Origin: a virus
Virus record (IMG/VR): IMGVR_UViG_3300049215_000026
Location: 1 to 40,329 of that record
Strand: one strand, 5' to 3'
Length of the DNA stretch: 40,329 nt
The notes under the pieces were generated by a model. The model made no database searches. It was not told the origin of the DNA and saw nothing but the letters and a program-made list of their open reading frames with translations. Below are positions 1 through 6,737 of this stretch, one piece after another. Both the position numbers and the translations under genes were made by a program. The stretch's first letter is position 1. Each line of letters opens with the position of its first letter.

Positions 1-129
1 GCAGCCGGCCAAACTCTGCACATGGTCCGGTTACAGACCGGCAATTTGCTAAATCGGTTAAGCATTGGGATGCCTGATGTTCAGGCCCGTTGCTTGGTGT
101 ACAGCGACCGATACAATGGTCCCTATCGA

Positions 130-156
130 CAGTATCTGGTATTGTCAAAGATACTG
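130..156. promoter_or_regulatory. 8-bp inverted repeat near the left edge, possible operator
   Basis: CAGTATCT (130-137) and AGATACTG (149-156) form a perfect inverted repeat around an 11-nt spacer. The spacer and right arm carry TTGTCA (142-147), followed 18 nt later by TTGTAT, a weak sigma70-like pair pointing at the gene at 275. The first 230 bases are distinctly more AT-rich than the rest. An operator or promoter fits, but the -10 is poor and no second copy was found. Confidence 0.3.
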
Positions 157-274
157 ATTGTGGAGTTGTATGAGCGTGGCAACGCAAGTATGGGGCTAGA
201 CAAATTTGAGACAACGTGTCTCCATTCTCCTGCGGCGATTGGTGCGTCACTGGCGATGGAGGCACGTCAGACAA

Positions 275-523
275 ATGGGGCACATTGCAAACATCGGCTT
301 CGAACCGGAACTTCTGGACGCTACAGGAGTCCCGGAACTGTACGCAGAGGGCAGTTCCTACGTGGTCGACGACGACATGGCGCACGCCACGCTCTACATC
401 GAGCGGATCGTGGCCGGCGTGCTGGTGCGCATCCCTGTGGCTGTCGTGCATATGCCGAGGAGCCGCTGGGTGCGGAACGTCGCTCGGCTGGCCGACCGCT
501 ATCTGCGCAGCCTGAAGCATTAG
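275..523 (+). CDS. small hypothetical protein, 82 aa
   Basis: The ATG at 275 was chosen because GGAGG lies 12 nt upstream; an in-frame ATG at 206 has no such site and adds 23 Arg/Trp-rich residues that look like non-coding translation. The protein begins MGHIANIGFEPELLDATG, has a hydrophobic strand pattern (VAGVLVRIPVAVV) and ends in a basic helix. I do not recognise the family. Its stop overlaps by 4 nt the stop of the repressor-like gene on the other strand, so the two converge. Confidence 0.5.
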   Translation: MGHIANIGFEPELLDATGVPELYAEGSSYVVDDDMAHATLYIERIVAGVLVRIPVAVVHMPRSRWVRNVARLADRYLRSLKH

Positions 524-732
524 GCGCGGCCCTTCGCCTTGCTCTGCGTCGTGTAGGCGGTCGGCGGAACTTCGCTGTCCGTGATCTCGGCAATCTTGAT
601 CGCCAGATCGAGCGATGGGCGCGTCTGCCCAAGCCGGAGCTTCGTGATCGTGCTGCGGTCCCGGCCGACCTGGTGCGCAAGCGCCTCGTCGGTCAGGCCG
701 GCTTTCTTCATGTAGGCGGCAAGGCTGGTCAT
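520..732 (-). CDS. small Cro/CI-type helix-turn-helix repressor, leaderless
   Basis: This 70-residue protein is almost entirely one XRE-type HTH domain: MTSLAAYMKKAGLTDEALAH, then QVGRDRSTITKLRLGQTRPS as the recognition region. It has no dimerisation or peptidase domain, so it resembles Cro or a minimal lysogeny repressor. The reading frame opens further upstream to a GTG at 771. I prefer the ATG at 732: TTGACA (767-762) and CACATT (744-739), 17 bp apart, put the transcription start at or within a base of that ATG, giving a leaderless message like lambda cI from PRM. It diverges from the XRE gene at 825, as expected for a lysogeny switch. Which gene is the repressor and which the antirepressor cannot be settled from sequence. 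Confidence 0.75.
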   Translation of the reverse strand: MTSLAAYMKKAGLTDEALAHQVGRDRSTITKLRLGQTRPSLDLAIKIAEITDSEVPPTAYTTQSKAKGRA

Positions 733-738
733 GCGGGC

Positions 739-790
739 AATGTGGACCAGATGAACGTGGATGTCAAGCACCCATGTTCAGGAGATGCTA
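739..790 (-). promoter_or_regulatory. leftward repressor promoter with upstream CATCTCCTGAAC element
   Basis: Reading the minus strand: CATCTCCTGAAC (787-776), 8 nt, TTGACA (767-762), 17 nt, CACATT (744-739), then the ATG at 732. The same 12-mer, in the same orientation and 7 nt from its -35, sits at the rightward promoter near 1192, which also has a 17-bp spacer and an identical CACATT. This pairing is the main support, since CACATT alone is a poor -10. The element may bind one of the two HTH proteins encoded beside it. Confidence 0.6.
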
Positions 791-824
791 TGGACTCGTT
801 TTCGGGGCCGGTCATATGTGAGCC

Positions 825-1160
825 ATGCCGTCCCGAGCCCGTCCCAAGCCCGTCCTGAGACGCCACTACTGGAAGGAATGGCGCGAGTTCCGCCAGCTTG
901 ACCAGGAAGTGGCGGCCGAGCGGATCGGCATCTCGCGGACGCAGCTCTCCAAGATCGAGAACATGAAAAGCCCGTATTCACAGGGGCTTCTGCAAGCGGC
1001 GGCCTACGCCTACCAGTGTTCCGAGGCGGACCTCCTGATCCGCAACCCGCTCAATGCCGACGCGCCGTGGTCGCTCATGGACGCCATGCAGCGAGCACCC
1101 GAGAGCACCCGCGCCCAGATACGGGCCGTCGTGGAAACCCTACTGAAAACAGGCTCCTAG
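825..1160 (+). CDS. XRE-family HTH transcriptional regulator
   Basis: This 111-residue protein has a clear XRE DNA-binding domain at about residues 19-70: REFRQLDQEVAAERIGISRT followed by QLSKIENMKSPYSQGLLQAA, the standard helix 2/helix 3 pattern with the SKIE motif. The C-terminal tail is short and helical (ESTRAQIRAVVETLLKT) and could dimerise. It diverges from the leftward repressor-like gene, and the control DNA between them holds the leftward promoter. It is a candidate lysogeny regulator of the early promoter near 1192. The ATG at 825 lacks a strong Shine-Dalgarno, so the start is less certain than the identity. Confidence 0.8.
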   Translation: MPSRARPKPVLRRHYWKEWREFRQLDQEVAAERIGISRTQLSKIENMKSPYSQGLLQAAAYAYQCSEADLLIRNPLNADAPWSLMDAMQRAPESTRAQIRAVVETLLKTGS

Positions 1161-1169
1161 CAGAAAAAC

Positions 1170-1220
1170 GTTCATCTCCTGAACTTTCCGCTTGCCTTTC
1201 ATGTGGATTTCCTCCACATT
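1170..1220 (+). promoter_or_regulatory. rightward early promoter with two inverted-repeat operators
   Basis: GTTCATCTCCTGAAC (1170-1184) is an inverted repeat, GTTCA/TGAAC with a 5-nt centre. Seven nt later come TTGCCT (1192-1197), a 17-nt spacer and CACATT (1215-1220). A second perfect repeat, ATGTGGA/TCCACAT with centre TTTCC (1201-1219), covers the spacer and -10. Predicted transcription starts near 1227, ahead of the gene at 1257 with its GGAGG site. Layout and the CATCTCCTGAAC box match the leftward promoter at 739-790. The palindrome over the -10 is a natural repressor site. Confidence 0.6.
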
Positions 1221-1256
1221 ACGGGCATACCGGCACGACGCCGGATGGAGGTTCCG

Positions 1257-1475
1257 ATGACCACCCCAAGCCCACACAAGCTGTATCTGCCGTGGCGGGT
1301 TGTTGAAAACTGGTCCGGCAAGTTGGCGATCGTGGACAGCCGAAATGATGGCAAGACCACGAGTAGCGGGCGCGTCTGCAATCTGCCCAAGGGCAAGGAC
1401 GGGCGTGGCAAGTACATCGCCTTGATGATCTGCGCTGCGATGAACAGCTACGTCAAAGAGGGGGATCGGCCATGA
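1257..1475 (+). CDS. first early-operon protein, 72 aa, unknown
   Basis: The start at 1257 is set by GGAGG six nt upstream. It is the first gene after the rightward promoter. The protein begins MTTPSPHKLYLPWRVVENWS and is basic in the middle (RNDGKTTSSGRVCNLPKGKD), with an amphipathic C-terminal helix. No family recognised. Its TGA overlaps the next ATG (ATGA), which starts a long chain of coupled early genes. Confidence 0.65.
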   Translation: MTTPSPHKLYLPWRVVENWSGKLAIVDSRNDGKTTSSGRVCNLPKGKDGRGKYIALMICAAMNSYVKEGDRP

Positions 1476-2008
1476 ACGCCATCACCCGCACCGATCCCAC
1501 TCTCCCGCGACCCGGCTGGCAGGAGCAGACCTGCTTCAACCCCTGTCCCGCATGCGAGGGCGAGGGCGTCCTGACCCGCGTCATCGACTGGGACCGCATG
1601 ACCGGTGCCCCGATGGAAGACTACGCCCCGTGCCACGTCTGCAACGGCAACGGCGAGATCGAAGAGCCCGTCCAGCCCGTCACGCTCGACGATCTCGACG
1701 CCATTCCCCCGCTCGAAATCCCCGACGACCTGCCCGACTACGCCCGCGACATGCTGTCGATGATCGACGACGGCTACACCCGCGCGGCGAAGCTCATGGC
1801 CGACGATCCCGCGATGCATCGCGGCTCCCCGCAGGCCGAGGCCCACGCCGCCCTGCTGCGCCTCGATCCCCGCCTCCCGCTGGCGATGGACGCGCACCTG
1901 CTCGTCACCGGCAGGGCCTCGCTCGATGACGGCGGCATGGCCGTGCATCTGGCGGAATACATCAAACTGCTGACGGCGCAGGCCGAGGCACGGAGGGCCG
2001 CGAAATGA
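1472..2008 (+). CDS. zinc-binding CxxCxGxG-type early protein
   Basis: This 178-residue protein has two Cys pairs, CPACEGEG near residue 25 and CHVCNGNG near residue 54. This is the DnaJ-type CxxCxGxG pattern, expected to hold one zinc. A long acidic linker and a helical C-terminal half (ARDMLSMIDDGYTRAAKLM) follow. There is no J domain, so it is not DnaJ; only the zinc module is shared. Start and stop both overlap neighbours by 4 nt (ATGA). The role is unknown. Confidence 0.75.
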   Translation: MNAITRTDPTLPRPGWQEQTCFNPCPACEGEGVLTRVIDWDRMTGAPMEDYAPCHVCNGNGEIEEPVQPVTLDDLDAIPPLEIPDDLPDYARDMLSMIDDGYTRAAKLMADDPAMHRGSPQAEAHAALLRLDPRLPLAMDAHLLVTGRASLDDGGMAVHLAEYIKLLTAQAEARRAAK

Positions 2009-2349
2009 GCGAGACCAAGTTCACGCCGGGGCCGTGGGAATACGTGGCGTCGACTGAGGCGCATGGGCCTTACGTGATCGGCACATGGGGTGGCGACATC
2101 TGCGATTGTTACACGATGTCAAACCTGCGCGATGCGGCGGTTGTCAACGGTGGCACGTCAAAGCCCATTCACTTCCAAGGCGAAACGGCCGATGCCAACG
2201 CCCGCCTGATCGCCGCCGCGCCCGATCTGTATGAGGCGCTGGTAGCGCTCCGCGAGCAAGTTGAACGGATGTTCGGCTTCCCCACGAAGCCGACCGAGAT
2301 CGACGAGCGTGTTTCCGCCGCCATCGCCAAAGCGGAGGGCCGCACATGA
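2005..2349 (+). CDS. phage early protein of the TPGPW...ANARLIAAAPD type
   Basis: The protein starts MSETKFTPGPWEYVASTEAH and carries ADANARLIAAAPDLYEALVAL. These two signatures define a very common but functionally unassigned early phage and prophage protein; the length (114 aa) is typical. The N-terminal half looks beta-rich and the C-terminal half is a helix. It is coupled by ATGA overlaps to both neighbours. Family recognition is firm; function is unknown. Confidence 0.8.
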   Translation: MSETKFTPGPWEYVASTEAHGPYVIGTWGGDICDCYTMSNLRDAAVVNGGTSKPIHFQGETADANARLIAAAPDLYEALVALREQVERMFGFPTKPTEIDERVSAAIAKAEGRT

Positions 2350-2582
2350 GCGCCCTCCTGCACGCCCGCCTCGCCGGCTCTCTCGTCGCATCTCCCGACC
2401 TGATCGGACTGGCCGGAGACGTCGACACCGCCGCCGCCACGCTGCACGGCGCATCCGTGGCGATCGCGTTCGCGTCCTCGTCGGGCGCCCAGCCGTCCGA
2501 AGCAACGCTGCGCGAGATCGAGGTCGCAGCATCCATCGTGCTGCGCTCCGTCGAGGCGCACCGGCTGGCGAGGGTGCTGTGA
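2346..2582 (+). CDS. hypothetical early protein, 78 aa
   Basis: This small, Ala/Ser-rich, mostly helical protein starts MSALLHARLAGSLVASPDLI. It overlaps the upstream gene by ATGA and shares the A of its TGA with the next ATG. No domain recognised and no membrane segment. Reality is supported by the coupled start and by a continuous gene chain. Confidence 0.6.
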   Translation: MSALLHARLAGSLVASPDLIGLAGDVDTAAATLHGASVAIAFASSSGAQPSEATLREIEVAASIVLRSVEAHRLARVL

Positions 2583-2842
2583 TGCCGGGCGTGGTTTTCG
2601 TCGACAGCTTCTCTGCGCTTGATGACCTGCCCGTAAAGTCACGGCGGGACAGGCTCGCCATTCTGGCCGCGCTCGAAAAGGCTGGTCGGTTTTCGGCCTT
2701 CGAGGTCGACAGGCATTTGGCGCCGACCGTGACCGCGATTCTGGCGTCGGACTGGATTGCGCGCACATGGGGGGAGTACCCGTGGACCTATGTCGAGCTT
2801 TCGGATGCAGGCCGGGAAGCCCTTTGGGGAGCGAACATCTGA
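2582..2842 (+). CDS. hypothetical early protein, 86 aa, possible winged-helix
   Basis: The start at 2582 overlaps the upstream stop as TGATG. The sequence RRDRLAILAALEKAGRFSAF ... TAILASDWIARTW ... WTYVELSDAGREAL has the helix-helix-wing rhythm and the terminal ELSDAGREAL seen in small winged-helix proteins. I infer a possible DNA-binding fold from pattern alone. No better family match is visible. Confidence 0.6.
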   Translation: MPGVVFVDSFSALDDLPVKSRRDRLAILAALEKAGRFSAFEVDRHLAPTVTAILASDWIARTWGEYPWTYVELSDAGREALWGANI

Positions 2843-3219
2843 TGCCCCGCGCCGTCGCCGAGTGGATCGGAGAAACGGACGATACGCGCCCGCCGCCCCG
2901 CGTTGAGGCCCGCGTATTCCTCCGCTGTGACGGCCGATGCGACATCTGCGGCACCAAGCTCACCCGCCGCAGGGACTGGATACTTGAGCACCGCAAGGCG
3001 CTGATCAATGAGGGCCAGAACCGCGAGTCAAACCTGGGCGTGACCTGCGTTGGCTGCGCCAAGATCAAGACCCGCGCCGACGTGGCGGAGAAGGCAATCA
3101 TCGCCCGCAAGCGCGCCAAGCACATCGGGGTAAGGCGATCCGCCCGCCCCATGCCCGGCAGCAAGGCGTCCAAGTGGCGCCGCAAGATCGATGGAACCAC
3201 CGAGAGGAGGACACCATGA
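2842..3219 (+). CDS. HNH endonuclease-like protein
   Basis: The start at 2842 overlaps the upstream stop (TGATG). Residues about 30-85 form a zinc-framed HNH core: CDGRCDICGTKL, then WILEHRKALINEGQNRESNL with its conserved His and Asn, then VTCVGCAKIKT as the second Cys pair. A basic C-terminus (KASKWRRKIDGTTERR) fits DNA binding. Small HNH nucleases in phages serve packaging or homing. Here the gene lies in the early operon far from the expected terminase, so a packaging role is not supported by context. Confidence 0.8.
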   Translation: MPRAVAEWIGETDDTRPPPRVEARVFLRCDGRCDICGTKLTRRRDWILEHRKALINEGQNRESNLGVTCVGCAKIKTRADVAEKAIIARKRAKHIGVRRSARPMPGSKASKWRRKIDGTTERRTP

Positions 3220-3425
3220 GACAGAATGCATGCGCAATCCACGTCGGACAATGGATGTTCGACCCGATCAACTACGTCGCGTGGAACATCCACAACGGGA
3301 ATCCCGCCACGTTCCACTACGACGGCCACAAGTGGATGATTATGACGGTCAATGCCCCGGCCCAGTGGATGGTCGACCAGTTGTGGGCGTGGTTCTGCAA
3401 GTGGATCGAGGGGAAAGTCGCATGA
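3216..3425 (+). CDS. hypothetical early protein, 69 aa, Trp-rich
   Basis: The start at 3216 overlaps the HNH gene stop by ATGA and has GAGAGGAGG just upstream. The protein contains seven Trp in 69 residues (GQWMFDPINYVAWNIHNGNP, then WMIMTVNAPAQWMVDQLWAW). The C-terminal helix is amphipathic and could touch a membrane, but no clean TM segment is present. No family recognised. Confidence 0.65.
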   Translation: MRQNACAIHVGQWMFDPINYVAWNIHNGNPATFHYDGHKWMIMTVNAPAQWMVDQLWAWFCKWIEGKVA

Positions 3426-3649
3426 CCCACGCTGAAATCCACGCCAACGCGCACCTGGCGCATACCCTCTCCCGCCTGTCGGTCGGGTATCTCTCTCAGG
3501 CCGACATGTACCCGCACATGCGGGCATCGTGTCTGGCAGAGGCCAAGCGGCTGCGCGAGGACGCCCGCTGGTATCTCGCCCGCGCCAAGCGGCTGAAGGC
3601 ACGGCAGGCGCTGGCTCTGGCCGATGTGCTGGTGGGGAGCGTGAACTGA
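3422..3649 (+). CDS. hypothetical early protein, 75 aa, helical
   Basis: The start at 3422 overlaps the upstream stop by ATGA. The protein is helical and basic: MTHAEIHANAHLAHTLSRLS, then CLAEAKRLREDARWYLARAK. Such His/Lys-rich helical proteins recur in alphaproteobacterial phage early regions without assigned function. Confidence 0.6.
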   Translation: MTHAEIHANAHLAHTLSRLSVGYLSQADMYPHMRASCLAEAKRLREDARWYLARAKRLKARQALALADVLVGSVN

Positions 3650-3864
3650 TGGGCGGCTTTAGTTTGGGGAAGCCCTACCGCACCCGAGAGGGGGGCGATG
3701 CACGGGTAATTTGGGGGCCGGACGGCCTTCTGTATGGCTGGTTTGTCGACCTGCCCACCGGAGATGTCAACAGCGATGTCTGGGGGGCTGACGGCAGACT
3801 GTATGACCGCGACGGCGACGAAGGACACCCATGGGACCTCGTCAACTATACGGCCGCCCCATGA
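3649..3864 (+). CDS. hypothetical early protein, 71 aa, tandem G-A/P-DG-LYD motifs
   Basis: The start at 3649 shares a base with the upstream stop (TGATG). The sequence holds two related units, WGPDGLLYGWFVDLPTGDVN and WGADGRLYDRDGDEG, so it looks like a small internal duplication of a beta hairpin. It overlaps the Gp157 gene by ATGA. Function unknown. Confidence 0.6.
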   Translation: MGGFSLGKPYRTREGGDARVIWGPDGLLYGWFVDLPTGDVNSDVWGADGRLYDRDGDEGHPWDLVNYTAAP

Positions 3865-4367
3865 CCCACATGCTTCCCGCCGCATTCGCAGCGCGATACC
3901 TCGCAGAGCGGGAGAAGTTGCTCCAGGCATTCCCCGAACTGGCCGAGGACGAACTCGCCCTGCAGGACACCCTCGCCGGCATTACCAACGCCGAGGACGT
4001 GATTGCCGGCCTGATCCGTGACGCCCGCGAGGACACGGCAATGGCCGAGGCGGTCGAGAAGATGATCGACGAGATGTGCATGCGGCAGAACCGGCTGTCT
4101 GCCCGCGCCGCCCGTCGCAAGCAGGCCGCCCTGAACCTGATGGAAGCGTGCGACCTGCGCAAGATCGAGCAGCCGGACTTCACCGCATCGATCCGCGCGA
4201 CACAGCAGAAGGTCGAAATCACCGACGAGGCTGCATTGCCCGACAGCATGTTCCGCATCAAGCGCGAGCCGGACAAGACGGCCATCAAGGAGGCGCTGGG
4301 GAAAGGCCCCCTACCCGGCGCTCACATGAGTAACGGGGGCGCAACGCTCACTGTACGCACTCGCTAA
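3861..4367 (+). CDS. Siphovirus Gp157-family protein
   Basis: This 168-residue protein follows the Gp157 family closely. The pattern LAGITNAEDVIAGLIRDARE is followed by a long coiled-coil (MAEAVEKMIDEMCMRQNRLS), then DLRKIEQPDFTASIRATQQK, DEAALPDSMFRIKREPDKTA and SNGGATLTVRTR. In related phages it sits beside recombination and single-strand-binding genes, as here. Start at 3861 (ATGA overlap) is preferred to the ATG at 3831. Gp157 was first linked to phage resistance in Streptococcus thermophilus, but the molecular role is unclear. Confidence 0.85.
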   Translation: MTHMLPAAFAARYLAEREKLLQAFPELAEDELALQDTLAGITNAEDVIAGLIRDAREDTAMAEAVEKMIDEMCMRQNRLSARAARRKQAALNLMEACDLRKIEQPDFTASIRATQQKVEITDEAALPDSMFRIKREPDKTAIKEALGKGPLPGAHMSNGGATLTVRTR

Positions 4368-4379
4368 AGGACAACGCAA

Positions 4380-5060
4380 ATGCCACTGAACCTTTCCGTC
4401 AACGACGGCGACATCACCCCATACCTCAAGTACAACGCCAAGGCCGGCCGCTTCTACATCCGACCGCAGGGCTCGTCCGAGGACATCGAGATCGACCGTC
4501 CCCGCCTTGCCTTCGACATGGCGCGCATCAAGACCGGCTGGATTTTCTACCAGGAAGGCGCCGGCCCCGAGAAGGTGTGGGACCCCTCGCAGACCCAGCA
4601 GGCTCCCCGTCCCGCTGGTCCGCGCAAGTTCAAGCGCGGCTTCGAGGTCATGGTGTATGGCAACGATCCGCTCCCCGGTATCGGCATCATCGGGCTGCGT
4701 GAGTTCGGCAGTACGGCCACCAACGTCATCACGGCCATCATCGGCATGTACGCCGAGTACGAGAAGGGCGCCACCGCGCATCCGGGGAAGGTGCCGTTCT
4801 ATGCCTGTCAAGGCGTGAAGCCCATCCAGGGCGCCTATGGCACCAACTACGAGCCGATCTTTGTCCTCAAGGGCTGGATCGACCGGGCGAAGGTGCCGGC
4901 GTTCGACGCCGCCCCGTCAGACACCGACATCGGCTGGGAGGAAGCGCCCCCGATGGCCTCGGACCCGATCCCGGCCCGGGCCGCCCCGCACGCATCACAG
5001 TTTGCCGGCGGCGGTTCGTTCCCCGAAGACGACATCCCGTTCGCACCTGAGTGGCGATGA
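4380..5060 (+). CDS. single-stranded DNA-binding-like protein with DDIPF tail
   Basis: This 226-residue protein has a beta-rich core (residues about 1-175) and a Pro/Ala-rich linker. It ends GGGSFPEDDIPFAPEWR, and DDIPF is the classical SSB tail that recruits replication and repair partners. The core lacks obvious similarity to the bacterial OB-fold SSB but matches a common alphaproteobacterial phage type. It follows the Gp157 gene, the usual context. Likely role: coating phage single strands in replication or recombination. Confidence 0.7.
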   Translation: MPLNLSVNDGDITPYLKYNAKAGRFYIRPQGSSEDIEIDRPRLAFDMARIKTGWIFYQEGAGPEKVWDPSQTQQAPRPAGPRKFKRGFEVMVYGNDPLPGIGIIGLREFGSTATNVITAIIGMYAEYEKGATAHPGKVPFYACQGVKPIQGAYGTNYEPIFVLKGWIDRAKVPAFDAAPSDTDIGWEEAPPMASDPIPARAAPHASQFAGGGSFPEDDIPFAPEWR

Positions 5061-5386
5061 CCGCGCCCGTGAACCACAACCAGCCGCCGAGCGAGCAGTA
5101 CCGCTTGGCGGCCCTCGACTGGGTCGAGAAGGACAGCGCCGCCCGCATGCTGGAAGAGGCAAAGACCGCTATCCTGTCCCAGCACATGAAGAGCTACGGG
5201 GACATCCCCGCAGCTCACTCCGAGCGAGAGGTCAAAGCCTCTGACCAGTGGCACGACTACATCAGGAAGATGGTGTCGGCGAGGACCGCCGCGAACAAGG
5301 CGAAGGTCGAGATGGAGTATCGCAGGATGCTGTTCTCGGAATGGATGAGCGCGGACGCGACCAAGCGAGCGGAGATGCGGCTATGA
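5057..5386 (+). CDS. hypothetical helical early protein, 109 aa
   Basis: Start at 5057 (ATGA overlap with the SSB-like gene). The protein is charged and helical throughout (EQYRLAALDWVEKDSAARML, RTAANKAKVEMEYRRMLFSE), consistent with a coiled coil. Its position straight after the SSB-like gene suggests a replication or recombination accessory, but no family was recognised. Confidence 0.65.
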   Translation: MTAPVNHNQPPSEQYRLAALDWVEKDSAARMLEEAKTAILSQHMKSYGDIPAAHSEREVKASDQWHDYIRKMVSARTAANKAKVEMEYRRMLFSEWMSADATKRAEMRL

Positions 5387-5643
5387 CCACGCACACTTGC
5401 GGGGCAATCTTCGGGCCGGATGGGAGGCTGAAATGTATAGTGCTGGAGCCAGACGAAACAGATGCGTGGCGCCAGTATTTCCGCTGGCCGGCAATCGCTG
5501 ACAGCCTCATCGCCAGAACGAAGGAGGCCGGACACCGCTTTTCCCTCGTCACCGTCACCGAGCAGTCAGCCTCCCCCGCCCCTCCCCCTCCGGGGACACG
5601 GTTCGACGAGGAGGGAGTGCCCATTACGGAGACAGCCACATGA
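5383..5643 (+). CDS. hypothetical early protein, 86 aa
   Basis: Start at 5383 (ATGA overlap). The first 30 residues look beta-rich (THTCGAIFGPDGRLKCIVLE), followed by a helix and a Pro-rich tail (SASPAPPPPGTRFDEEG). The FGPDGRLKC unit faintly resembles the WGPDG units of the 71-residue protein encoded at 3649. No function assigned. Confidence 0.6.
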   Translation: MTTHTCGAIFGPDGRLKCIVLEPDETDAWRQYFRWPAIADSLIARTKEAGHRFSLVTVTEQSASPAPPPPGTRFDEEGVPITETAT

Positions 5644-5807
5644 CGACATCTGAACGCCCCGTCGACCTCCTTTGGAGGCTCCGCGACGTGGTCCGGAAAT
5701 ACGTGCGGGAGAAGGAGAACACTGCCGCCCCGGACTATGTCTACCGCGCCAACCTCGTCTCGCAGATGCGCGAACTGATCAAGAAGCTGTCCCATGACGC
5801 CGGCTGA
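5640..5807 (+). CDS. small early protein, 55 aa
   Basis: ATG at 5640 overlaps the upstream TGA (ATGA) and the frame runs to TGA at 5805-5807. The product starts MTTSERPVDLLWRLRDVVRK and is a charged, likely all-helical protein ending MRELIKKLSHDAG. The coupled start and codon use support it as a gene despite its length. Function unknown. Confidence 0.6.
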   Translation: MTTSERPVDLLWRLRDVVRKYVREKENTAAPDYVYRANLVSQMRELIKKLSHDAG

Positions 5808-6039
5808 ACGCAGGGCACTTCTGGAGCGGTATCACTCGGCGCTAGACCAGGCGCGAACGCGATGGGAGCTTGCCGCCGCAGATGAAAAGTTCTTTGCCAA
5901 GGAACGCAGCTCCACTCAAACCAGATATAAGCCCCCTGGCGATTGGTATGATGTCTACATCTGCCACCTAGATCGCGTTTTGGGCATCTCATCGCCCGCC
6001 GAATGCGACGCCCGCGTGAAGGAGATCATCGGTGGCTGA
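5794..6039 (+). CDS. hypothetical early protein, 81 aa
   Basis: The start at 5794 overlaps the preceding 55-residue gene by 14 nt. The protein is helical and charged (MTPAERRALLERYHSALDQA) with a Tyr-rich turn (TRYKPPGDWYDVYICHLD). Local sequence is slightly less GC-rich than its neighbours. No family recognised. Confidence 0.6.
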   Translation: MTPAERRALLERYHSALDQARTRWELAAADEKFFAKERSSTQTRYKPPGDWYDVYICHLDRVLGISSPAECDARVKEIIGG

Positions 6040-6190
6040 TCGCAAGCGGTGGCGGAGGCTGTCAAAGGCCGCGCGCAAGGAAGCCCACAGGGATCGGAGC
6101 CGGTATATCGCCATGCTCGACAGGGTCATCAAAGCCATGCCGTCGATCCGCGCCGATTGGGAAGCGCGCAAACACCTGCACCAGCAATGA
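6032..6190 (+). CDS. small basic early protein, 52 aa, GTG start
   Basis: GTG at 6032 is preceded by AAGGAG and overlaps the upstream stop by 8 nt; the frame ends at TGA 6188-6190. The product begins (M)ADRKRWRRLSKAARKEAHRD and is strongly basic, with about a dozen Arg/Lys in the first 30 residues, so nucleic-acid binding is plausible. It overlaps the next gene by ATGA. Confidence 0.6.
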   Translation: MADRKRWRRLSKAARKEAHRDRSRYIAMLDRVIKAMPSIRADWEARKHLHQQ

Positions 6191-6564
6191 GTGGCACGTG
6201 CCCCTGCTGCGGCCAGCCCGTATCCACGGACGGGCTGCTGGTGTCGCTGGACGGGAATGCGGCGAGCCGCTGGGGGCATTTGCTCAAGATGCGCTGGCAG
6301 GAAGCCGAGGTTCTGTACCTGCTCTACAGCGCATACCCCGGCATGGTCACTTACGAGCGGATGATAACCCAGGTTTACGGCAGGAACGAGCCGGAGTGCG
6401 CAAAGAAGGTGCTGGAGGCCGTCTACAGCCGGTTGCGCCGCATCATGGCCCCGCTGGGAGTGACCGTCGATGTCGTGTGGGGACGCGGGGTGCGTCTCAG
6501 CATATCGGACACGCCGATTGCCAAGGTGGTGCGTTGGGATTGCTTGAGGAGAGCACGGACATGA
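6187..6564 (+). CDS. winged-helix (OmpR-C-terminal-like) regulator with N-terminal Cys cluster
   Basis: The first residues MSGTCPCCGQPVS hold three Cys typical of a small zinc site. Residues about 35-118 fit the OmpR/PhoB effector fold: a helix (AEVLYLLYSAYPGMVTYERM), ITQVYGRNEPECAKKVLEAV, then the recognition helix YSRLRRIMAPLG and the wing VVWGRGVRLSI, which matches the family TVRGVGYRL ending. There is no receiver domain. A phage transcription regulator, perhaps of middle or late genes, is the best inference. Start at 6187 by ATGA overlap. Confidence 0.7.
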   Translation: MSGTCPCCGQPVSTDGLLVSLDGNAASRWGHLLKMRWQEAEVLYLLYSAYPGMVTYERMITQVYGRNEPECAKKVLEAVYSRLRRIMAPLGVTVDVVWGRGVRLSISDTPIAKVVRWDCLRRART

Positions 6565-6737
6565 GCAAGGCAGAGCCAAAGCGGCATGTGGTGTGGACGA
6601 ATGTCTATCCCGTGGGCGATGGCAGCGATGTGGTCTTTGATGGAGCTTACCGATCGGAGGCCGCCGCAGACTTAGATGCCGGAGACCTCCGCATCGCCTG
6701 CGTCCGTGTCGAGTTCACAGAGGGAGATGGGCTGTGA
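6561..6737 (+). CDS. hypothetical early protein, 58 aa
   Basis: Start at 6561 (ATGA overlap). The sequence MSKAEPKRHVVWTNVYPVGD then YRSEAAADLDAGDLRIACVR resembles short phage proteins with a single beta-alpha-beta unit. Function unknown. Confidence 0.6.
   Translation: MSKAEPKRHVVWTNVYPVGDGSDVVFDGAYRSEAAADLDAGDLRIACVRVEFTEGDGL

Noticed and set aside
22-858. Long open frame of 278 codons at the left edge
   Set aside because: It runs across the repressor gene on the other strand, becomes Arg/Gly/Ala-rich in its second half, and has no ribosome site. It looks like an antisense shadow.
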